Below, piece by piece: positions 17,628 to 26,253 of a stretch of 64,000 nt of DNA. The notes beneath the pieces were generated by a model. The model worked only from the letters and a program-made list of their open reading frames with translations, searched no databases and was not told the origin of the DNA. The stretch is taken from contig NZ_AEDD01000006.1 in assembly GCF_000179615.1 (NCBI RefSeq), positions 1-64,000 of the forward strand, read 5' to 3'. The DNA is from Paenibacillus curdlanolyticus YK9 (lineage in GTDB: Bacteria; Bacillota; Bacilli; Paenibacillales; Paenibacillaceae). The translations under genes were made by a program, and so were the position numbers. Each line of letters opens with the position of its first letter. The first letter of the stretch is position 1.

Positions 17628-18863
17628 ATGACCAAAAAAACGTTATATGCAGGCTCTCTATACTGGCCAACAACGCTTCGCTCCGCTCGAACCTATCCGC
17701 CGCTAGGCCAACAAAGCGCAGAATTTGATGTCGTCATTGTTGGAGGGGGCATGTCCGGCTCTATATGCGGCTATGAGCTTGCAAACAGCGGCATTCGAAC
17801 AGCAGTCGTCGAGCGAGAGGAAATCGCGTCAGGCAGCTCGTGCGCGAGCACGGGGCTCATCCAGTTTTCGAACGATATTATGCTGTGCGAGCTAGCGGAG
17901 CAAATTGGTGAGCAGCATGCCGTTGCCTTTTATACAGCCTGCAAGCTTGCCGTAGAGCAATTAGCTCATCTGGCGAGTCGCATCAAATTCGAGTTCAAGT
18001 GGCGACCTAGTTTGTACCTGGCAAGCACCGAGCTGGATTTGCCTAAGCTCAGACGGGAATTCGAGCTGCTGCGCAAGCATGGGTTCGATGTAGACTGGTG
18101 GACGTCCGCGATGATACGGTCCCATTTTCCATTTGCCAAAGACGGGGCCATTGTCACCAGAGGCGATGCGGAAATCAACCCCTACCAGCTTGTGCACGCT
18201 CTGGCAGACGCTGCTGCGCAGGAAGGGCTGACGATTTACGAACAAACCAATATCGAACAGCATCTTGTCAAAGATGGGATCCACTATCTGTCTACGGCCG
18301 AGGGAGGCGAACTTCGGGCCAAGCATGTTATTTTTGCAGTCGGGTATGAACCGGAGGAATTGCGAGGACAGCTAGTCAAAGCAACACTAAGTCACAGCTT
18401 TGCAATCGTCACCGCCCCTCAACCGACTTCACTTGATGTATGGCATGAACGATTAATGATTTGGGAAACAGCCCGGCCTTACCTTTACCTCCGCACGGAA
18501 AGTAATAATCGCGTTATTGCGGGCGGATTAGATCAGAGAGGGTTCTCCCTTCTACAAAACGATGCGGAGCGCCAAAAGCTGACTGACCGACTCTACAAAC
18601 AGCTGCTCGCGCTATTCCCTACACTGGATGCGCCAATTGACTATGCTTGGTGCGCAACGTTCGGCGAGTCTCGCGACAACCTGCCCTTCATAGGCAAAGA
18701 TCCGACAAGAGAAAATGTCTATTACTGCCTCGGCTACGGCGGCAATGGCATTGTGTATAGCCTTATCGCAGCTCATTTGCTTCGCGATCTGATCAAGGGA
18801 GAGCAGCCTCCGCTTGCAGACATCGTTCGATTGGACCGGCCATCTTTGCAGGCTTTAACATGA
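17628..18863 (+). CDS. FAD-dependent oxidoreductase (DAO family)
   Basis: A 411-aa flavoprotein of the D-amino-acid oxidase/glycine oxidase (PF01266) family. The dinucleotide fold VIVGGGMSGSICGYELA lies near residue 38, followed by an acidic end of the second strand (VVEREE) and the SGSSCASTGLIQ loop near 70 that binds FAD. The C-terminal GYGGNGIVYSL near 380 completes the cofactor site. It should oxidise an amine or amino acid, substrate unknown. ATG 17628 follows AGGAGTG; the frame is open upstream to 17466, but that region overlaps the divergent promoter zone. A hairpin terminator follows at 18890-18922. Confidence 0.85.
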   Translation: MTKKTLYAGSLYWPTTLRSARTYPPLGQQSAEFDVVIVGGGMSGSICGYELANSGIRTAVVEREEIASGSSCASTGLIQFSNDIMLCELAEQIGEQHAVAFYTACKLAVEQLAHLASRIKFEFKWRPSLYLASTELDLPKLRREFELLRKHGFDVDWWTSAMIRSHFPFAKDGAIVTRGDAEINPYQLVHALADAAAQEGLTIYEQTNIEQHLVKDGIHYLSTAEGGELRAKHVIFAVGYEPEELRGQLVKATLSHSFAIVTAPQPTSLDVWHERLMIWETARPYLYLRTESNNRVIAGGLDQRGFSLLQNDAERQKLTDRLYKQLLALFPTLDAPIDYAWCATFGESRDNLPFIGKDPTRENVYYCLGYGGNGIVYSLIAAHLLRDLIKGEQPPLADIVRLDRPSLQALT

Positions 18864-18889
18864 ATCAATCAGCTCCAGGCGACAAAATG

Positions 18890-18922
18890 ACAGGCCATCC
18901 CGAATGATCAGGACGGCCTGTT
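18890..18922. terminator. Hairpin terminator
   Basis: An 11-bp stem (ACAGGCCATCC paired with GGACGGCCTGT, one mismatch) lies between the convergent FAD oxidoreductase and YflT-like genes. The T-tract is short, so efficiency is uncertain. Confidence 0.6.
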
Positions 18923-18927
18923 GCAAC

Positions 18928-19494
18928 TCATAATAAAATGTCAGCAGCCCCATTAAAGCGGAATACGGCCTCTGCATTGCCGAGTCTTGATAAATCGGGC
19001 CCGCCGTCCTTCTCAAGCAGCGACTTGTTATCGGAGGTCGAAACAACAACAAGGGCCCTGCCCGCTTTTACCGCTTCTCTGCAGCGATCCAGATGATTCG
19101 GCTCGACATCAAGCGCGCTCAGCGCCCGATTCGCGCTGCTATCCTCCACGGACAACGTGGAGGCGGTCAGATAAGCTGCTGTTGCGAACGGAATCGCACC
19201 CGCAGATGAGAGGCCGCCGTAAGGCGTCCCAACGGCTATTACAGAGGCGCCAGCAAGCGCGCTCTGCCGCATCGCGCCATTGTCCAAACCGCCGTCTGCA
19301 TCATGATGAAGCGTTTCGATCAAATCGCGCAGCTCGTCTACATGGACGCCGCTATCCGATTCCAGCATGCGGGAGTGGAACTTATCCTTCGTGATCACAC
19401 GGATATCGCCTTCCGTAAAGCCGGCTTGCAGAAGTTGCTGGATTGCTGCTGTCGCCTGCGCTTCTGTCTCGAATATCCCGATTTTGCTTGCCAT
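18928..19494 (-). CDS. General stress protein, YflT/17M domain
   Basis: A 188-aa soluble protein whose first 65 residues (MASKIGIFETEAQATAAIQQ, GFTEGDIRVITKD) form the heat-induced stress protein YflT domain (PF11181, general stress protein 17M). The middle is a Gly/Ala-rich low-complexity stretch (GASVIAVGTPYGGLSSAGAI) and the C-terminus repeats a ferredoxin-like strand pattern (VKAGRALVVVSTSD). In Bacillus, such proteins belong to the SigB general stress regulon, and this gene sits directly beside, and divergent from, rsbV-rsbW-sigB. The start is supported by GAGGAGG nine bases upstream. Confidence 0.8.
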   Translation of the reverse strand: MASKIGIFETEAQATAAIQQLLQAGFTEGDIRVITKDKFHSRMLESDSGVHVDELRDLIETLHHDADGGLDNGAMRQSALAGASVIAVGTPYGGLSSAGAIPFATAAYLTASTLSVEDSSANRALSALDVEPNHLDRCREAVKAGRALVVVSTSDNKSLLEKDGGPDLSRLGNAEAVFRFNGAADILL

Positions 19495-19634
19495 ATGAAG
19501 ACCTCCTCATCCTCGGCCGGACAACCAGCCAAGAAGCGAATAATAATTGATTACATTATGCCCCTGACTCATGCTTCTATCCGACCATGGGTGCCAGCAG
19601 CGCTGAATTGCCAATAGCCACCTAACCGCTGCCT

Positions 19635-19661
19635 GTTTCATAATGCCTTATTTGCGGTTAT
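19635..19661 (+). promoter_or_regulatory. Candidate SigB-type promoter for rsbV-rsbW-sigB
   Basis: GTTTCA, a 15-base spacer and GGTTAT (19656-19661) each differ by one base from the SigB consensus GTTTAA-N12-15-GGGTAT. The position, about 50 bases before rsbV, fits the positive autoregulation known for sigB operons. Assignment is by eye only. Confidence 0.5.
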
Positions 19662-19712
19662 GGTTATTTCATAGATAATAGGTAGAGGGAAACTATAGGG
19701 AAGTGGGGTTTG

Positions 19713-20048
19713 ATGATGACAGCACCTGAGAAATTCTATCTGCGAACGGAAAATCAGGAGGGCAAATGCACCGTTTATGTGAATGGCGAGCTTGATCTGG
19801 AGTCCGCTTCGCAAATGCGGGCTGCAATGGCTCCTCTGGTCGAGCTGACCGACCGCGAATTAGCGCTTAATCTGCGTGAGCTGCGCTACATTGACAGCAC
19901 AGGCATCGGCATACTCGTATCCGTACTCAAGGCCCGCCATGCCAAAAATGCGCCGTTCGTCGTTGAAGCGATACCAACGAATATTCGCAAGCTATTCGAT
20001 ATGACCGGCATTACGCCATTCTTGTTGAATGCTGGCACTTCATCCTAG
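19713..20048 (+). CDS. rsbV: Anti-sigma factor antagonist RsbV
   Basis: A 111-aa STAS-domain protein. The phosphorylatable serine is in the conserved YIDSTGIGIL motif (S62). In the SigB partner switch, dephosphorylated RsbV binds RsbW and frees sigma B; RsbW phosphorylates and inactivates RsbV. It is the first gene of rsbV-rsbW-sigB, 21 bases before rsbW, with a GTGGGG ribosome site and two consecutive ATG codons at 19713 and 19716. A candidate SigB promoter lies at 19635. Its phosphatase is not in the operon, but a receiver-PP2C protein is encoded nearby at 22805-23974. Confidence 0.93.
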   Translation: MMTAPEKFYLRTENQEGKCTVYVNGELDLESASQMRAAMAPLVELTDRELALNLRELRYIDSTGIGILVSVLKARHAKNAPFVVEAIPTNIRKLFDMTGITPFLLNAGTSS

Positions 20049-20069
20049 CTGAGAGGAGCACCTAATACG

Positions 20070-20549
20070 ATGAATGTGAAAGAAGAAGTCGTAACGATGT
20101 TCGTGCCCGCAGCAGCCGAATATGTGGATTTGGTTCGCCTGTCCCTATATGGCATTGCCAGCAAAATGGGCTTTAACTTCGAGGAAATCGAAGATATGAA
20201 GGTTGCATTGTCAGAAGCATGCAACAACGCCGTGTTGCATGCTTACGGCGACTTGGCAAGCGGCGAGCTGCTGCATGTGCAGACGCCGGAGCCGCGGGTT
20301 GAAATTCGTTTTATTAAACAAGCAGATGCATTGTCCATCGTCGTGAAGGATGACGGCAACAGCTTCGATGCTGCCGCAGCTGCACGCAAGGCGGAATCCT
20401 TGCACGGAAAATCGATCGGCGAGCTTGAAGCCGGCGGACTTGGCTTATATTTGATGCAAGCGCTTATGGATCAGGTCGAGGTGCTCAGCGGCGCGGGAAC
20501 GCAAGTCATGATGACCAAACGACTTACTAAAAGCGGCGAGCTTGCATGA
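20070..20549 (+). CDS. rsbW: Anti-sigma factor and serine kinase RsbW
   Basis: A 159-aa GHKL-family ATPase. N-box EACNNAVLHAYG near residue 50, G1 box VVKDDGNSFD near 92 and G2 box GGLGLYLMQALMD near 125 are all intact. It binds SigB to keep it inactive and phosphorylates RsbV. The stop overlaps the sigB start by four bases (ATGA), which couples synthesis of the anti-sigma factor and sigma factor. Preceded by GAGAGGAG. Confidence 0.94.
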   Translation: MNVKEEVVTMFVPAAAEYVDLVRLSLYGIASKMGFNFEEIEDMKVALSEACNNAVLHAYGDLASGELLHVQTPEPRVEIRFIKQADALSIVVKDDGNSFDAAAAARKAESLHGKSIGELEAGGLGLYLMQALMDQVEVLSGAGTQVMMTKRLTKSGELA

Positions 20550-21319
20550 CCCTTCAGCCATCAAAGTCGCTGCAAGATAGCACGGCACTGATTGCGGATT
20601 ATCAACAAAGCCCGGATAACGACAAAGCAACCATTCTGATTGAAAGACACGCGCCCATGGTCAGGATGGCTGCAGGCAAAATCGCCCGCAATCGCCCCGA
20701 TCTCTTCGAGGATCTGGTGCAGGTCGGCCAGATGTCTCTGCTCAAGCTGTTTCACCAATATGACCCGTCGGTAGGCGTGCAATTCGAACCGTATGCGATG
20801 AAGAGCATCATCGGCCATATGAAAAACTATTTGCGCGACAAATCCTGGTACATTCAAGTTCCGCGGCGAATCAAGGAAAAAGGGATCGCCGTCCAGCAAG
20901 CGATCGACGAGCTTACTGTCAAGCTGGAGCGCTCCCCTCGAGTCGAGGAGATTGCTGAGCGGATGGAGCTTACCGTCGAAGAAACCGTCGAAATTCTCGG
21001 AGGACGCGACCTGTATCATTACGTCTCACTCGATACGCCTATCTCCGAGGAAGAAAGCACGACAACGCTTGGCGAGCTGATCGGCTCCCCGTTGGATGAT
21101 TTCGGCCTTATTGACAAGAAGCTCGATATCGAAGCGGCAATGGCTGCTCTCAAGCCTGAGGAACGGCAAGTATTGAAGCTGGTATTCGAGGATGGCGAGC
21201 CGCAGCGTGTCATCGCAGAACAGCTTGGCGTCTCGCAGATGAGCATTTCGCGGATTCAACGCCGAGCGATCGAGAAGCTCAAACGAAGCTTGTCCGAGAA
21301 CGGCGGGCAGGATGAATAG
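20546..21319 (+). CDS. sigB: RNA polymerase sigma factor SigB
   Basis: A 257-aa group 3 sigma-70 factor of the SigB/SigF/SigG type. Region 2 (RPDLFEDLVQVGQMSLLKLF, DPSVGVQFEPYAMKSIIGHM) lies near 50-95, region 3 near 120-160 and region 4 with its helix-turn-helix (QRVIAEQLGVSQMSISRIQ) near 215-235. Directly after rsbW with a four-base overlap, which identifies it as the stress sigma factor rather than a sporulation one. There is no rsbX after it. A hairpin at 21327-21365 follows. Confidence 0.93.
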   Translation: MTLQPSKSLQDSTALIADYQQSPDNDKATILIERHAPMVRMAAGKIARNRPDLFEDLVQVGQMSLLKLFHQYDPSVGVQFEPYAMKSIIGHMKNYLRDKSWYIQVPRRIKEKGIAVQQAIDELTVKLERSPRVEEIAERMELTVEETVEILGGRDLYHYVSLDTPISEEESTTTLGELIGSPLDDFGLIDKKLDIEAAMAALKPEERQVLKLVFEDGEPQRVIAEQLGVSQMSISRIQRRAIEKLKRSLSENGGQDE

Positions 21320-21326
21320 TTCCTAA

Positions 21327-21365
21327 AGCGCACCGATTATTGCCTTATTGGCGATATCGGTGCGT
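21327..21365 (+). terminator. Hairpin after sigB
   Basis: CGCACCGAT pairs with ATCGGTGCG, with an extended imperfect inner stem, eight bases after the sigB stop. The following sequence is only moderately T-rich, so termination may be partial. Confidence 0.65.
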
Positions 21366-21476
21366 TGTGCTGTTGCATTCGTTCTGCTTCAGGTTGCCCC
21401 CATGTTCGGTTCAAGGTATGATGGTAGGAGTAGAAATTTGACGGTTATGGGAAAAGGGATCGGCGGGAGGCTTAGT

Positions 21477-22748
21477 ATGAATGAACGAATGTTTCGGTTT
21501 CCGTCCGGCTGGGAATGGCTGCAGCTCCGTCAGCCGTTCGAGCCGGAGCAGGCGCTGCCTTCGCCTGACATAGCATGGATTGACCGTGAGGAGAACTTGC
21601 CCGCCTCCTCACAGCTGCCGCCGCGTTCTAAACGGCAAGGAGCAAACAAGGCAGCCGCAGCTGGCGGCACAGTTCAAGCTGAGGCTTCGCAATCGCAGCT
21701 TAATCGTGTGGAGGCTAATGCGCGCTTGCTGGCGTTAAAGCAGCGGATGCCCGAATGTGCAGCTTGGCTGGATGACTGTTTTGAGCGGAGCTCTAATCAT
21801 ATCGTTGTTCATCGCCTTGACGATGGGCAGTCTGTCTTATATGGGTCGCTTCTTATCCAGCAAACATCTGACAAGGCGGACATTCAGCCTCTGCGCTTCT
21901 GGGTCACCCAGCAGAAGCTCGTAACCATTCATGAGGATTGGCGGCTATCGATTCGTACGCAGCAAGCGCCGTGGGATACGCAGCTTAATCAATGCGCCAC
22001 TGGCGGCGAGGCTTTCCTGACAGCGCTCAGCGCGCTGCTTGAGCCGCTTCATCATGGGCTTGACGGCTTTGAGGCGAGGCTGAGCCACTTGGAGCATGCC
22101 ATGCGAAAACGCAATCGGATGAACTTGATGACAGCGATTTTTGACCGGAGATATGATCTGCTTCATTGGAGCCATCTCTATATGCCGATCAAAGAGCTTT
22201 TTGATGCCATGCAGGAGACGTTCGTAGGCGCGTTAGCGGAGACGGATGCGCATATTCGCCTTCAGCATAAGCTCGAACGGATCGGTTCTCTGCTGGCCGC
22301 GTACGCGGCTGAGATTGATACGTTAATCTCAATGGATGATGCCATCTCCAGCTTCCGCGGCAACGATATTATGAAGACGCTCACCATATTCACGGTCCTG
22401 TTCATGCCAGCGACGATTGCAGGCACGCTCTGGGGCATGAATTTTCGCAAATTGCCTTGGTCGGACGAGCCTTGGGGCTTTATCGGCATGTGCCTTGTCG
22501 TCATTCTGTGCACGGCCGGCATCTACTTATGGTTTTGGCGCAAAGGCTGGACGGGCGACCTATTGAATACGAAGCTTCCAAGCCAAGAGCATGCAGCCAA
22601 GCAACCGCGGAAAAAACGAAGCAAACGACAACAGAGACGGTCATCGAAAGCAAAAAAGATAGATGAACGCTCCCCTTCTACGAAGGTCCTGCTGTCCGGC
22701 TCGGCTTCCGAGCACTCCGTGATCGATAAACCGCGCGGACGCAGCTGA
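21477..22748 (+). CDS. corA: CorA family magnesium transporter
   Basis: A 423-aa divalent-cation channel subunit: a large cytoplasmic N-terminal domain with helical coiled arms (about 200-310) and two C-terminal membrane helices, the first ending in the invariant GMNF filter motif (LWGMNFRKLPW near 340). The extreme C-terminus is strongly basic (KKRSKRQQRRSSKAKK). Expected function is Mg2+ (or Co2+/Ni2+) uptake. The frame is open from 21348, but GGGAGG seven bases before ATG 21477 fixes the start. No M-box riboswitch was recognised upstream. It is convergent with the receiver-PP2C gene across a shared terminator. Confidence 0.88.
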   Translation: MNERMFRFPSGWEWLQLRQPFEPEQALPSPDIAWIDREENLPASSQLPPRSKRQGANKAAAAGGTVQAEASQSQLNRVEANARLLALKQRMPECAAWLDDCFERSSNHIVVHRLDDGQSVLYGSLLIQQTSDKADIQPLRFWVTQQKLVTIHEDWRLSIRTQQAPWDTQLNQCATGGEAFLTALSALLEPLHHGLDGFEARLSHLEHAMRKRNRMNLMTAIFDRRYDLLHWSHLYMPIKELFDAMQETFVGALAETDAHIRLQHKLERIGSLLAAYAAEIDTLISMDDAISSFRGNDIMKTLTIFTVLFMPATIAGTLWGMNFRKLPWSDEPWGFIGMCLVVILCTAGIYLWFWRKGWTGDLLNTKLPSQEHAAKQPRKKRSKRQQRRSSKAKKIDERSPSTKVLLSGSASEHSVIDKPRGRS

Positions 22749-22757
22749 TTGATAAAT

Positions 22758-22800
22758 AGAGCCTCGGGATGACTGGCAGCAGTCTTCTCGAGGCTCTTGA
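22758..22800. terminator. Bidirectional terminator
   Basis: GAGCCTCG pairs with CGAGGCTC, plus an inner GACTG/CAGTC stem, between the convergent corA and receiver-PP2C genes. Confidence 0.8.
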
Positions 22801-22804
22801 TTCA

Positions 22805-23974
22805 TTATTGGACCGAAACCCATAGCAGGCACCGGTCATCCGCACACTTCTGTTCTGACTCGCTTTCTCCGAAAAGCTTCGCCTCCCATTGCTCTGCGAA
22901 GGCTTCGCCTGTGCAGCTGGCGAGCAGCCTGCCAAGCTTCTCGCCCGGCTGCTCTTCTTGAATATCATCGACCGGATCAAGCAGGCCGTCGGTAAACAAT
23001 ACGATACGATCTCCTGCACCGATGGATACCGTCTGCTTGGTTACGGTTATCCCGTCGAATATCCCGATTGCCGGGCTTCCGCCAGTCAAATATTCGGCCT
23101 CCGCGCTTCCGCTGCGCAGCAACAAGCCCGGTGGATGTCCTGCGTTCACATACTCCGCCACGCCGTTCGCCAGGTCAACGACCATATAGATGCCCGTAAA
23201 ATAATAGTGAATTAGCTGATCCGAGAAATTCAGCTGCATCGCACGCCGGTTCAGCTCATAAACCACCTTGTCCGGATCGGTCAACGAGCTCATCGCTTCC
23301 TTCAGAATCGAAGCAATAAACATGCAGACGAGCGAGGATGAAATCCCGTGCCCCATCGCGTCGATGACGACGACCGCATATCGATGTTCATCGATGCGAT
23401 GCCACGCGTAGAGATCACCGGACAGTTCCTCCGACGGGCGGTAGATCGCATCGATGACGACCTGCTCATTTTCAAGACGACTCGGCAGCACCGCATATTG
23501 GACCTCGCGTGCCAGCTGCAGCTCGTCATGCAGGCGGCGGTCCCGCTCCTTATGCCAATCCTTCTCTTGCTTCAAGCGAAGCGCAGAACGGATTCTCGCC
23601 ATCAGCTCGACTCGATTAATCGGCTTCGTCACATAGTCTGTGGCCCCTGCATCAAGCGCCTCCGCCAGCTTCTTGGAATCGCCGATCGCCGTCACCATAA
23701 TGATCGGAATATCTTTTAACCGCTCTAGACCATGAATCGTTCGGCATGCCGTAATGCCGTCAATGCGCGGCATCATCATGTCCAGCAGGATCAAATCCAC
23801 GCCGGGGTCCTCCGCGTGATGCTGCGGATCATTGCCTTCCTCATCCAGCCCAAGCTGCTCGTACAGCTCCATCGCCGAAGCTGCCGTCGTAATGTTCTGG
23901 TAGCCCGCCCGCTTCAGCATTTCCTGTACGACTGTCACGTTCATCGCATTATCGTCAACGATTGTTATTCGCAT
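22805..23974 (-). CDS. Response regulator with PP2C (SpoIIE-type) phosphatase output
   Basis: A 389-aa two-domain protein. Receiver domain 1-125 has the acidic pair D7-D8, phospho-acceptor D65 in LILLDMMMPRIDG, the switch Thr (VTAIGDSK) and Lys (TKPINR). A short coiled linker leads to a PPM/SpoIIE phosphatase domain (about 165-389) with metal-binding blocks DAMGHGISSSLV and LFTDGLLDPVDD. RsbU/RsbP-type phosphatases of this architecture dephosphorylate RsbV-like antagonists. Lying close to rsbV-rsbW-sigB, it may pass a two-component signal into the SigB switch (inference). No cognate kinase is adjacent. ATG 23974 after GGGAGA is preferred over upstream starts. Confidence 0.85.
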   Translation of the reverse strand: MRITIVDDNAMNVTVVQEMLKRAGYQNITTAASAMELYEQLGLDEEGNDPQHHAEDPGVDLILLDMMMPRIDGITACRTIHGLERLKDIPIIMVTAIGDSKKLAEALDAGATDYVTKPINRVELMARIRSALRLKQEKDWHKERDRRLHDELQLAREVQYAVLPSRLENEQVVIDAIYRPSEELSGDLYAWHRIDEHRYAVVVIDAMGHGISSSLVCMFIASILKEAMSSLTDPDKVVYELNRRAMQLNFSDQLIHYYFTGIYMVVDLANGVAEYVNAGHPPGLLLRSGSAEAEYLTGGSPAIGIFDGITVTKQTVSIGAGDRIVLFTDGLLDPVDDIQEEQPGEKLGRLLASCTGEAFAEQWEAKLFGESESEQKCADDRCLLWVSVQ

Positions 23975-24132
23975 ATGCCGTCTCCCGTTGCGTTCCTGTC
24001 CCTTCATCGCACCCTCGTCTCCTATCCGTTCATTCCATTGTTCCCGATTCACCGCGTCCTACTTCTTATACCCCGCCCCCCGCGCATCGAATCAGCGTTA
24101 GGATATGCCATATCAGCCCTTGCTTCCAACAA

Positions 24133-24170
24133 AAAATCCCAGCGTCATCCGAGATGACAGCTGGGATCGT
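24133..24170 (-). terminator. Terminator after dsbA-dsbB pair
   Basis: On the minus strand GATCCCAGC and GTCATC pair with GATGAC and GCTGGGATT, followed by a T-run, just after the DsbB-like stop codon. Confidence 0.85.
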
Positions 24171-24172
24171 TC

Positions 24173-24631
24173 TTATTCAGCATCTGCTTGCATATCCTCG
24201 TGACGCGATGCGCGTCTGGTCAGCCATAGGCTGCCTGTGATCAGGATGAAGGCGACGAGCGCCATCAATGGGATCGTAATGACGCCGAAGTAATCCAAGT
24301 AGTCTTCGCTGCAAGGAACGCCATCCGTGCACGGCATAATGTCAGCCATCCCCGGTACCTTCTGCTCCAAGTAATGATAAATCGAAATCAGTCCGCCGAT
24401 GATGCTGAGCGGAAGCACATAGCCGGTGATCCGCCGGTCGCCCCGATAGGCTGCGATTCCTAACAGAATGACCTGCGGGTACATAAAGATACGCTGGAAC
24501 CAGCATAGCTTGCATGGCGTGTAGTCCAATACATCACTCAGGTACAGGCTGCTGCCAGTTGCAACTACGGCTACGATCCAAGCCATATACAACCCGTACG
24601 TATAAAAGAAGGACGGCTGATTATTTTCCAT
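24173..24631 (-). CDS. bdbC: DsbB/BdbC-type disulfide oxidoreductase
   Basis: A 152-aa membrane protein with four hydrophobic helices. The first periplasmic-side Cys pair, CKLC, lies near residue 40, followed by WFQRIFMYPQ, and a second Cys pair (PCTDGVPC) lies near 102. These are the hallmarks of DsbB/BdbC proteins that reoxidise DsbA-like thiol oxidases using quinone. It starts four bases after the DsbA-like gene ends, so the redox pair is co-expressed. Confidence 0.9.
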   Translation of the reverse strand: MENNQPSFFYTYGLYMAWIVAVVATGSSLYLSDVLDYTPCKLCWFQRIFMYPQVILLGIAAYRGDRRITGYVLPLSIIGGLISIYHYLEQKVPGMADIMPCTDGVPCSEDYLDYFGVITIPLMALVAFILITGSLWLTRRASRHEDMQADAE

Positions 24632-24634
24632 CGG

Positions 24635-25369
24635 TTACTTGCCAGCCTCCTCCACCGCTGCGAGTGCTTTATCGACTGCGGCTTTTACCGCATCATACTT
24701 CATCGCATCCGCGCCCCCGACCTTCGTGCCGTTCACGAAGAGCGTCGGCGTGCCGGTTACGCCCAGCGGTTTAACGCGCGACATCTGATCCGACAGCTGG
24801 TCAGCATACGTCTCGTTCTCGATGTCGCTGCGGAGCTTGTCGAAGTCGATGTCTAGCTTCTCGCTTTGCGCCAATTGAACGAGATAATCAGGCGTCGCCC
24901 AAATCTCGCTCTCATTCGGCTGATTCTTGTAAAGCGCGTCATAATATTTCCAGAAAGCATCATTATTCTGATGGTAAACCGAAAGGCCTGCAAGCGCGGC
25001 TGTCCGCGAATCCGGACCAATAAACGGATAGTTCATGAATGATAACGATACAAGGCCTTTGTCAATGTATTCCGCTTTAAGCTGCGGCTCTACGTCTTGG
25101 CTGAACACTTGGCATGCAGGGCATTTGAAATCGCCGAACTCGACGATCTTAACCTTCGCATCCTTGCTTCCAAGCGTAGCCATCGCATTAAAATCAAACG
25201 AATTCGGATCCGCTTGTTTATCGGCTGGCTTTAGGAATGCAACCGCCACAATAAGCGCTATGATCAACACACCGCCTGTCACCCACATTAGCTTTTGCAT
25301 ATTTTTCTGGCGCTGCTTGCTGCGCGAACGCACTTCCTTGCGGTCAACGCGGTTTGCTGCTTGTCCCAT
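24635..25369 (-). CDS. bdbD: DsbA-family thiol-disulfide oxidase (BdbD-like)
   Basis: A 244-aa membrane-anchored thioredoxin-fold protein. A basic N-terminus and one membrane helix (residues 28-46) are followed by a DsbA-type domain with FGDFKCPACQVF near 85 (CPAC active site) and the cis-Pro region GVTGTPTLFVNG near 200. It forms disulfides in secreted proteins and is recycled by the adjacent DsbB-like protein. GGGGGGAT precedes the ATG. A 171-base gap upstream holds the promoter and the terminator of the leftward pel-type operon. Confidence 0.9.
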   Translation of the reverse strand: MGQAANRVDRKEVRSRSKQRQKNMQKLMWVTGGVLIIALIVAVAFLKPADKQADPNSFDFNAMATLGSKDAKVKIVEFGDFKCPACQVFSQDVEPQLKAEYIDKGLVSLSFMNYPFIGPDSRTAALAGLSVYHQNNDAFWKYYDALYKNQPNESEIWATPDYLVQLAQSEKLDIDFDKLRSDIENETYADQLSDQMSRVKPLGVTGTPTLFVNGTKVGGADAMKYDAVKAAVDKALAAVEEAGK

Positions 25370-25483
25370 CTGAACAATCCCCCCAAGTCTCTAAATTGGT
25401 ACAGTTACTTTTAATTATAACGTTCTTTTCTTAAAACAACATTAAGAACCTTATGAACGAGTCGTTAAATCGCCTTGAAATAA

Positions 25484-25513
25484 AAAAAGCGCCACCCGAT
25501 GGGTAACGCCTTG
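25484..25513 (-). terminator. Terminator of the pel-type operon
   Basis: On the minus strand GGCG-ACCC pairs with GGGT-CGC around a 3-base loop, followed by seven T. It lies about 28 bases after the DUF4956 stop codon. Confidence 0.8.
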
Positions 25514-25540
25514 CTTCAGATAAGCGTAATTGTTTTCAGC

Positions 25541-26224
25541 TTAAGGCGCATAATCGCCGTTATAGCTCACTAACGCAACATCCGCAACGCCTGGAATTTC
25601 GGAGATGGACTGCACGAATGCCGTGTTATCCGCATTGATGCGAAGCTCTACGGTGAGCTCCGTCATTTGCTTGCGAATCGTCTTCGACTTCAGCGTGTAC
25701 TTCATTTTGCGCAGCGCAGTCTTGATTCCTTCGTCCGCCAGCGCCTCCTCATAATGGAGAATAAGCAGGAATGGCGCAGTTTTCACCTTGCGGCGAGATA
25801 GCAGGAACACGACCAATGCAATAAAGAGCGAGCCGAAAATTGCAATCGGGTACAGCTTCGCGCCCGTTGCGATACCGACGGAGATTGCCCAGAACATATA
25901 AACGATATCGAGCGGATCCTTCACAGCCGTCCGGAAACGGACGATACTGAGCGCGCCGACCATCCCGAGCGACAATACGATATTCGTGCTGATTGTCATA
26001 ATGATCAACGTCGTAATAAGCGTCATAAGAACGAATGATACATTGTAGTTATGGCTGTACACAACCCCGCGGAAGCAGCGTTGATAAACGAAATAGATAA
26101 ACATGCCGAGCAGGAACGAAATCAGCAGCCCCCAGAAAATCTCGACCCACGATACGTTCTTGAAGGCATCGAGCTCCAGCATGCTTTTCTTGAAAATATC
26201 TTTAAAATTCAGCGTATCTTCCAT
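25541..26224 (-). CDS. DUF4956 membrane protein
   Basis: A 227-aa protein with four hydrophobic helices in the first 140 residues, including the family signature LGMVGALSIVRFRTAVKDP near 85-105, and a soluble C-terminal alpha/beta domain. DUF4956 proteins have no known biochemical role, but they recur beside VTC-type polyphosphate polymerase and CotH genes in many bacteria, as they do here. It is the last gene of the apparent eight-gene operon with pel-type genes. AAGGAG lies nine bases before the ATG. A terminator follows. Confidence 0.85.
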   Translation of the reverse strand: MEDTLNFKDIFKKSMLELDAFKNVSWVEIFWGLLISFLLGMFIYFVYQRCFRGVVYSHNYNVSFVLMTLITTLIIMTISTNIVLSLGMVGALSIVRFRTAVKDPLDIVYMFWAISVGIATGAKLYPIAIFGSLFIALVVFLLSRRKVKTAPFLLILHYEEALADEGIKTALRKMKYTLKSKTIRKQMTELTVELRINADNTAFVQSISEIPGVADVALVSYNGDYAP

Positions 26225-26253
26225 TCAAGCGAATCTCCTTCCAAGCCTAATAA

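Noticed and set aside
21320-21476. M-box riboswitch before corA
   Set aside because: The gap is only 157 bases, includes the sigB hairpin, and shows no recognisable M-box core.
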